Part shown: positions 56,240-64,000 of the stretch, piece by piece
Numbering within the stretch: the first letter of the stretch is position 1
How the letters are laid out: every line of letters begins with the position of its first letter
From: Branchiostoma floridae
Lineage: Eukaryota > Chordata > Leptocardii > Amphioxiformes > Branchiostomatidae
Assembly (NCBI RefSeq): GCF_000003815.2
Contig: NC_049985.1
Location: forward strand, 20,012,079 to 20,076,078
DNA length: 64,000 nt
Direction of reading: 5' to 3'
Program-made: the position numbers and the translations under genes
Notes under the pieces: generated by a model
Databases searched by the model: none
Told to the model about the DNA's origin: nothing
What the model saw: the letters and a program-made list of their open reading frames with translations, nothing else

Positions 56240-57460
56240 AGAAGGGTTGGAGTTAGATAATAAGAATGATTTCAATTTGAACGAGGCCCGTAGTGCTTTT
56301 AATCTTAATTGCTTGATGGCTCGACTAAAAGTGTAAAAGCTGCTTATCTATATAGTTTGACCCTGAGATTTGAAAGGTGAGTGTTTGATTTTGAGTGTTT
56401 GTTATTGACTGTTTGCCAATTTTTGGAAAATATCATTACTTTTGTTTTGTTCTTGTTGATTGACAATTGCAACCCAACCTCTGTCACGCTGGACTTTCAA
56501 GTAAAAATATAACCTTGCACGTGCTCTCATGCAATTTGTTTCGTTAATCACCTCGTCGTCTTGTTAAAGCCCACATGACCAACAAGGTCATGTATTGGTA
56601 GGATTTACACGGTTTGCTGTGTTTGTTTGGCGTTCAGCATAACTCTAGAAGCTGTGGATGTACTGTTGTGAGCTGTAAGTCTGTACAGACTAAAGAAGTG
56701 ATTAAATGCTCGTCCTCCTGGCAGCTTTCCTTGACGCTGCAACACAACGACCTTAGCGATCATTATTGTGCTCGGCTTGTTTCTGAACATGTAATAAGTC
56801 AACCACTGCATCAACTGTTACAGGAACAAACCTGTAAGGTAATGCGCAGAAATCCAACAGGCAGTAATCGACACCCCCCCCCCTTCTGGTACAAACTTCC
56901 TGACCCGACTACGCTATGGAGCAGACCTTCTGTCAGCACAACGTTAAGTGTTGCTGTGACCAGTGGTGATAGCAAACTCACAGTCTCATAGCTGTAGCCT
57001 CATTAGGCAGCCTTGGCCGTATGTAGGCCCAAGTAGTAAAAACAAAGTTAGAAAACCTATTCATTTTACACCGTATCCATTATATCTGGCAGGCAAGGGT
57101 ATTGTAATGATTTCATGGAAATGAAGTGAAGAAAAACTGCAGTAATCGTGTTTACAACGAGTCACGGAGGTCACAAGGTCGATATATGGCACTGCGGACC
57201 TGATGAGGCCACAGACCGAGACTGTTGGGCAACCCACGAGTGTTCATAAATCATCAGACAGTGAGGTCATTGGATCATTGAGACATAAAAGGAAGACCTT
57301 CAGAATCGCTGAGGTCATTGTAAAAACCAGATCTGAAGATCCTTGCGATCATCGAGAGACCTACAAGAGACCATGGGGATCATCGTCCGTTCACTCTGTG
57401 ATGCAAAACGGTTTCCCAGCCGGCTCAGTTATGTGGTACTAGTATCTCTTTTTTACCAGA
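56240..57460. other. no recognised gene
   Basis: The 125-codon plus frame at 56614-56991 and 79-codon frame at 57203-57442 have no recognisable domain. Confidence 0.35.
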
Positions 57461-57468
57461 TTATGATA

Positions 57469-58625
57469 CCCCGTTCATGATACAAAAAATGAAACGGTTC
57501 TATCGGTTACTATCGGTTAGGCCAGCTGAAACGGATAAGTTTTGTCATCATGGACGGTCCGAAACGGATCTGAAACGATAGGAAACGGTTTGTTCGGAAC
57601 CTCCTCGCGAGGTAGTATTGAAACGGTTTCTTCCTTATCCGGAATTGCGAATTTGCATCATGAATGCAAAAGCGGCGCGATCCGTTTTACATCCGGGCAC
57701 GTGCGGTGGCGCCACGGGGAAAAAGTACAATTTTTAATCCGTGATTCTGGTGTTTCGGCCGCGTGTTCAATCATAAAATTCGTTTTTATTATCGGACCGC
57801 CTCCTGGTAGACTGAGAAGCCTGCAGTCCTGATATCGCAAGGGGAATGTGTCAAGAGATCCAGTGGAAATGTCATAGCATGGCATATATCGAGACCACAA
57901 TGTTTTCAGAGGTATTTCTAAGGTCATGACAGAACCCAGCTTCGAATTCAGTAAGACATTGTTTCAATTTTTATCAAAAACTCAAAATCTGACACAGAAC
58001 TACAAGTTTGGGCAAGATCACAACAACCTCAGGGGTCAGAGGTCGCATTACCATGCCTTTTCAAGGAACTGAACGGTTTGCAAGTTTGCATCGTGAACGC
58101 AAAAGAGCAGTTAGCACTAATACAAATCTACATAGGCGATAATGTAAAAGTTAGCAAGTTCAGAGTGTCATAATCTCATCCGTGAACATTCCAGGTCATA
58201 AGAACTCACCCCACACAGCAGCCCGCTATCTCAAGTGTCCAAAAGTCTAATATCTAAACTTTCTGACCGGTGCAACTATTCCAGCGGTCAAACCTTGCCG
58301 CCATCTTGCTAATCATGACGTCATTTTTGGGACTCAGCACTTGAAATTAGGGGTCAGCACATGCCGAAAAGATGGACCAAAACCTAGTTTTTTGGCCGAA
58401 TCTGAACATCTGCAACCTACACTGTCTCACCAATAGAAATGTACTTACATTTTCCTGCTAAAAGTCGAAAATAGGCTAAAATACTGTATGGACTCGTTTT
58501 GGGCCTTCTGCGCCTGCGTCAATTAGGGTCATTGCCCAAAATACGAACCGTTTCCTGTCGTTTGCTGTCGGATTTCCAGGCCTAACCGATAGAACCGTTT
58601 CATTTTTTGCATCATGAACGGGGCC
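57469..58625. mobile_element. 1.16-kb MITE with ~41-bp terminal inverted repeats
   Basis: Left CCCCGTTCATGATACAAAAA and right its inverse with one mismatch, continuing through ATGAAACGGTTCTATCGGTTA. Just outside the right end, ATCATGAACGGGGCCTA is duplicated. The interior has GAAACGG words throughout, CCGCCATCTTG (58298-58308) and a CRE TGACGTCA (58316-58323). No transposase is present. Confidence 0.8.
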
Positions 58626-58629
58626 TAAT

Positions 58630-61125
58630 CATGAACGGGGCCTAAGAAGAAACAAACGTTTTAATGTGTATGCAAAACCTATTCTATTTAATGGCACGGA
58701 AATCCACAACGACAACGGGGACAAATCCTCCGGTTACCTAGTCCCTTACCTCCTGGTCGAGGGGGGGGGTACGTAAATTGTGCTTTATCACTTTAACACA
58801 TTATTAAAGGAGATTCTCCCTACTTTGAACATCTTAATGTAGCGGATAAATTTCTACTTTTGATGTATATGCTTGTCACGTCATTCCACAACCTGTAACG
58901 TAACCCATAGAGTCATTAATATACAATAAAGGTATTTAATTCATTCATTCAAGACCTCAAAACCCTCCCCAGCAACTTTGCCCGAGGGTAAAATCGCCCC
59001 TCTGTCTCCAGCTTTTCTCTATTATAATATATTCCATGAGGATAGAACCTGCTTCAGTACACCTATGAAAACTTTGTCCCATAAATATTATTCATTATCA
59101 ATCTACATGCATTCCATGATCCACCATAGCAACAGCCCATTAACGCTCTCGTTCTTTTGAAACGGAAAATTCCACTTCATGATCTATTGTCGTTTGTAGA
59201 GATCATAGGATGAGAGATTGAGCTCTCGCAGCTAGAAGGAGCCAATGTTTCTTTTATGAGACCCCTGTGCACCCTAGAGGCTGATGAAAAACATAGCGGC
59301 GATAAAAGTCTTTGTCGTTCTACGTGTGGCAATCTTGTTGAAGAGAAGTCTGCCTCGCCCAGCGGTCTTCAAGCTTGAGGGGTCGTGTGTACTATAAAGA
59401 CTTTGTGGCAGAAAGATTTCTGACCAGGAGACTAAATCGCGCTCCATCATCTTCATAAAAAGAGAATGTTTGACTTTTATTTCCGACTCAGGCCAAGGTT
59501 GGGTCATACGCATAAGTATACAATGCAAGTGCCGTGATGCCAACAAGGAATGTGAATATTTCAGGGATCCTAACTGGGGCACTATTGGTATATCAGACCT
59601 TATTTTCAGGTAGATGCTGTAGTTTGCAACACGACTGTTATGTACCTTTAAATTTCTTTTCATTTTGTGTATTGTTACCATCCATGGCACAGGACTAGCC
59701 ATTTGTAGCAATCATTGGGCAGTTAATTGTTTATTGTTTAACTCCTTTAGCTGTTAACATATGATTGCAACAACTACGCTTCCAGGAGTAATACACATAA
59801 TACTTGGACACATACAGTTTGCAACATACACACATACAACATGTCAATAAAAAAATTGTTAGTTGCATAGTCCCTGCTATGAGTCAATTCGAGCCGAACT
59901 AGTGAAAATAGACCATTAGTGGGAAATGACGTCAGTAAGATGGTAAGAAGTGTTTCCTGCTAAACCGTTTGAGTTGTCAGTGATACGATGTTCGTAATAG
60001 ATTTTCCTATAGCACAAAAATATCGCGTTTCGATAGATAATTTTGTTATTATTTGTTTGATTCGCATATCCGATAAACCGCCTCTGGGCGTAACACACCA
60101 GTTTTATGAGTAAAGAAAAGCAGCGTGGAGTTCAAATCAGAACCTTTAGATTCTTTAGCCCTGACCACAATGCCACCTCGCTACTTTCAGGAGAGGGATC
60201 GCCAAATCCAACTGCCATTGCCTTCTGTACAAAAACAAACACAAAGAAAGGCTTCAAAACTTACCAATATTTCATTCTCTCAAAGTTCATTTCCACTAGA
60301 CAGCTAAACATGTCTAAACATGGCTTCTACTCCGGCATTTTCTCCCGCTACCAGCTGTTCAAACCAGAACGACACGGGTAGTAGACAGGTCCCAGAACAT
60401 GTAATGTAACACCACTAAGGTCACAGTTTTGGTCTAGACTCCTCTTGTACCACTGGCAGCAAATTGACCAACTGGAGTTTCACGAACACATACCTATCCA
60501 AATAAACCAGGTTTGTTATGTAGAATGATGTCTGTAATTATACGTAATTATCTTTGTGACCTCCCAAGTTAGACCCTCTTGGCTGTAAGTAACAACTTCC
60601 AGGCCTCCAGTAGGCACCCTAGGGGGTGGGCTAATGAGTTAATCACACTCCAGCTGGCTACAGGGGAAGATCTTCTTCTTTTCAAACACTCTTTTTTTTC
60701 ACTTCAGAATAGGATATAATCATGCACTTAGTCTATTTTGTAGGGTATCAATAAGCTGAGGTTACATTCCCTTCAGAAATCTTGCAAATACTACGTTTTT
60801 CAAAAACTCTGGTGCAACTGTCATCAGACACCCCACTGTGCAGTCAGGCACACAAGACACTGATAAGCCAGATGTGGGCGTGTTTCCCTAGGAAGCATGG
60901 AGGTACATGTAGGAAGATCACAGTTTGTAGACATGTTTGTATGAAAACTATGATGCACTGATGTTGTAACTTCTCTCACTGAGCCTTGATATTCAAAGCT
61001 AAAAGGTAGACTTAGCTTACTATGTAAAGTAACGGCAGGAAAATCTACTTTTTGTATTGTCCAAATATTACGTAGCATAGCTTTAACGTTATATGCCATT
61101 TGATAAAGTCACACAAACTCTTGTC
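58630..61125. other. no recognised gene
   Basis: The 145-codon minus frame at 59274-59711 ends in LPQSLYSTHDPSSLK, faintly like a retroelement ORF2 tail, but this is not enough to call. Other frames are short. Confidence 0.35.
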
Positions 61126-61127
61126 AA

Positions 61128-61165
61128 CTAGAGTTAGGCGACCTCACACCTCCATTAGATATCAA
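61128..61165 (-). mobile_element. Helentron-like family A 3' end, isolated
   Basis: CTAG (61128-61131), then AGTTAGGCGACCTCACACCTC and CATTAGATATC on plus. This is the inverse of the ends at 8770-8801 and 32803-32834. The rest of the element is not recognised. Confidence 0.5.
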
Positions 61166-61649
61166 GAGCTTGTGTAAATTATATGCAAATGACTTACTAG
61201 GGCGCCCAAAATCTAATCATTAGTTTTTGTAGGGAGGGTGGAGAGGCTGTGTATGTTGGTGTGGAAGGAGTTTCTTGTGGGGGAGTTGAAGGGCAGAGTT
61301 AAGACTTGTTAATTTTTGGTTAGTAAGTTCCAACTTGGCTGTACTCAGTTGTAGACATATAAATGTAATAAATATGCACTTATAATAATTCATAAGATGT
61401 TGTTTCCACAGGAATGAAGTGAAGTCAAGACGAAGTTTAAACATTAGACCCAATTAGTAATGAAATCACTAGAGTGTTCTATTCTTGTAATTTTTTTAAA
61501 ACGTTTATGCGAGGAAATCTCAATTTGATTGGAACGGGAAATGACAGTGTACCTACCTTTCACTGGAATGTATTGAATCCAGACTGAGATTGTTATGTAC
61601 ATATAGATATACCCTCAATTTTGGCATGATAAGCTAACCATATGACCAA

Positions 61650-63272
61650 CTAGAGTTCGGGGACCTCATACCTCCATGAAATATTTATTGCTTTTTGTGG
61701 ATGTTATATATGTTGATGGTCGGTTGTATTTGAGAGTAATGGATATAACTGTTATGGGAGAGAACTGGTTTATTTATTAAAGACAAAAACAATGTCCATC
61801 TGATTAGGAAATATAAATATGTGACACTTCAAAGTCTAATGTAAGTTTAACAGATCGATGCCATATGGTAGCGTGGTGTTCTTGAACCGTGATGTTCGGT
61901 TGTCAGCATTCCTGAGGTACCGACCATGTGCCTCAGAGCGGTGTGTGGTGGGAGCCAGTTGGAAAACTCAGAATGAACAAGGGATCTGGCAAACTTTAGT
62001 CAGAGAACTTTACGTCTTACATGCAGAGGTTCTAGATCACACATTTGTAGCGCTGAACTGTAGGAACTGTATGAACGACCAAGAATGATCTTACAGGGTC
62101 TGAGCTGGACACGTTCTATCATACATGACTGTTCTACTGTAAGCCCATGGTGGAATGCCTGGCAGGCGTATTCCAGGGTGGGGCGGACAAACCCTATGTA
62201 CACATGTAATAAGCCGCTAATGCTCAGACCGTGTTTCTTCAAACACCTAATCATGTATAGACGGTGGTTCGGTTTGCCCACAATGATTCAGATGCGCCAA
62301 CAAACAGTCTGGGAATTGCAGGTGGTTTTTGCAGGGCGCATTTTTTTAATATTATAAAGTTATGATAGTGCTTAGTGCTGGAAGCATGCAAGGTACAGAG
62401 TATGTTTGAGAATGCATAAACAGGCACTTGTGACATATTGATATATGATGTTTATTGAATTTGCATAATATATATGTAACAGCACAAACGAAATATAACA
62501 CTGTGTCCCCAAACGCACAAGTACATACATGCAATTTATTATCACAATCAAAATTGTCCGGCTTCCCCAAACAGATGTTCTAAAATGTCAAGATGGGCAA
62601 ACAGCTGCTCTAAGGCGCCAACTGTTACAAATATTTCAAACAGTTGCCATCAACATCAGGACATCAACTGTTCAGATAAGGAATTAACAAACACATCCAG
62701 ATAATAGATATACAATATAACCAAGTACATACTAACACAACTTCAATGTAATGCAAGGCAGAACACAACATCTAATCACTTTCAGCTTTCACACTAAGTA
62801 TGAAACCAATCCATCCAATCGTTCTTGAGTTAACTTGTACACCAACATACAAATACAACTGAAAATATTCAAATTGACCGGAATGGGCAAACAGCTGCTC
62901 TAAGGAGTCAACTGTTACAGATATCATAAGCAGACATAAATAAAACTAATTATCGTATTCAAAAAGCTCAGGGTTCCCCAAACAGCTGTCATACAAATCA
63001 CCTCACCATCTGCTTGGAGATAACCTCAGTAATAAACGCTTAAAGAACGATGCCTGTTCCAATATATAGCAGATATAGGGGTGATTTGTGATATTATTAC
63101 ATCAATTATAACGACAGATACGGAACCCAAAATCTCATCAATTCGAGCTTTCATCACACCCCACCAACACAACAAGTATGAAACCAATCCATCCAGCCGT
63201 TCTTGAGTAATCTTGGACACAGACAGACAAACATAACAGAAAATATAACCTCCATGACATTTCATGGAGGTA
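61650..63272 (-). mobile_element. Helentron-like element, family A, with nested retroelement fragment
   Basis: On minus, the 3' end is CTAG (61650-61653), preceded by a CCGAACTC stretch and ATTTCATGGAGGT. The other end at 63248-63272 is the ACCTCCATGACATTTCATGGAGGT hairpin. Tandem blocks at 62560-63220 repeat GGCAAACAGCTGCTCTAAGG, CCAACTGTTACA and AAGTATGAAACCAATCCATC. An RT fragment (62000-62281) lies inside. No element-encoded protein is present. Confidence 0.6.
62000..62281 (-). pseudogene. non-LTR reverse transcriptase thumb fragment
   Basis: On minus, 93 codons read LYMIRCLKKHGLSISGLLHV, YIGFVRPTLEYACQAFHHGL, MIERVQLRPCKIILG and SALQMCDLEPLHVRR. This is the post-palm segment of L2/CR1-group ORF2 proteins (Y..FVRP.LEYA...H, QLERVQ.RA...ILG, L....L..RR). 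The frame is open here but isolated, without RT palm or ORF2 end. It is inside the Helentron-like element. Confidence 0.75.
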
Positions 63273-63399
63273 ATTATGAGGGTCGTCTACCATATGGAGG
63301 GTGTATGACCTCACTCCTCTGGAGTATCAGGTTACTCACAGCACTTACTGTTATTCTTGGTTCACGGATTGGCTGCTCCTTTTTTTTCTGAATTTGGGG

Positions 63400-64000
63400 A
63401 AAAATTGTATCTCAGCCATAAACTACCAAAATGAAATCGTCTGAGCACCATTTTTTATGGTTGCAATCTTGCTTTTCGAGTGAAGTATTTACATTTTCCC
63501 CATTTGATTATGCAAATAAGGGCATGATTTGTCTCGGTTAATCCTTTCTATCCAAGAGCAAAATGTCCAAAGTATGAAAATCTTATCGTAGAATTATTAT
63601 TATAAATAAACTAATTTGCATGATTTAGGTTCAATAATGTTCACCTTCACTAAGCTTCATAATCTTCATAAACTATGAAATTCCCGTCAATTAACACTAT
63701 GGAATTATTATATTTTCCCATGCAACTATGCAAATGAAGTGGTAATCTGTATAATGAACATTTATTGAAATTTCTCTCTGGCAGTTACAGTTATGTGATA
63801 ATCTACATACCAAAAGTCATGACAATCCGTCAACACGTTCTCGAGTTATTCTCGTCCAAAGTTTGAAATCGGCGCCTGCAGTTCCGCTAGGGGGTCCAGA
63901 CCTACAGCACTACTACTCAAAAATCACGATCAAAGCATGTTCAGAACAAGATTCAAAACATGGAAGTTCCGCTGCAGTATCGTAACAAGCCGCTAGGTAG
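63400..64000. mobile_element. family B Helentron-like interior, running off the window
   Basis: ATGCAAATAAGG, ATTTGCATGA, CCGTCAACACGTTCTCGAGT, TTATTCTCGTCCAAAGTTTG, CGCTAGGGGGTCC and GTTCCGCTGCAGTA match 18350-18560. No end is visible before 64000. Confidence 0.55.

Noticed and set aside
56614-56991. 125-codon plus frame
   Set aside because: No recognisable domain, signal or splice context.
59274-59711. 145-codon minus frame
   Set aside because: A faint LPQSLYSTHDPSSLK tail resembles retroelement ORF2 ends, but no other motif supports it.

Overview
The window is animal nuclear DNA dominated by transposable elements, with only one confidently recognised host coding exon. That exon is at 12872-13392 (+): the first coding exon of a prokineticin-receptor-like class A GPCR, ending in a splice donor inside the DRY motif. 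The organism fits a cephalochordate (amphioxus, Branchiostoma-like). The reasons are a bilaterian receptor with a chordate-like intron, a dense mix of CR1/L2-like and R2-like non-LTR fragments, many TTAA- and TA-flanked MITEs, Helitron/Helentron-like elements, and signs of very high heterozygosity. The taxon is inference; the animal nature is clear from the sequence.

Layout. 1-5410: mostly unassigned, with one minus-strand retroelement tail. 5412-8801: nested DNA repeats (pogo/Tigger-like MITE, foldback elements, a 177-bp tandem duplication, a Helentron-like element). 8802-12640: unassigned, plus one Helentron-like fragment. 12643-13392: a possible 42-nt exon, a CRE-bearing promoter candidate and the GPCR exon, followed directly by CA and TCAC microsatellites. 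14115-19040: MITEs, a decayed reverse transcriptase, and a Helentron-like element split by a second pogo-like MITE. 20340-23250: a Helentron-like element nested in another, a retroelement 3' end and a foldback element. 23550-29411: one nearly full-length but dead CR1/L2-type retrotransposon, its ORF1 split by a 1.09-kb DNA transposon and its ORF2 frameshifted and lacking the YADD box. 30850-39005: repeats and two near-identical copies of a 2.2-kb segment on either side of a 494-N gap; these are most simply uncollapsed haplotypes. 40827-45921: a ~172-bp satellite, two more gaps, two minisatellites and foldback elements. 46923-50110: MITE, retroelement tails and a 5'-truncated R2-like (restriction-like endonuclease) fragment. 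51386-64000: more MITEs, a decayed APE endonuclease, candidate exons and another large Helentron-like element.

No operon-like or cooperating gene set exists here. The second exon of the receptor is not visible in the 50 kb downstream, so the gene either continues past the window through a transposon-swollen intron, or is broken or mis-assembled.

The most informative structure is the pair of allelic copies. They differ by two clean transposon insertions: a Helentron-like element with internal 162-bp repeats, and a TTAA-flanked foldback element whose two 200-bp arms are built of ~21-bp units. The empty site defines the ends of each insertion. A second theme is a group of TTAA-flanked foldback elements, several of whose short internal motifs recur at about one or two DNA helical turns.
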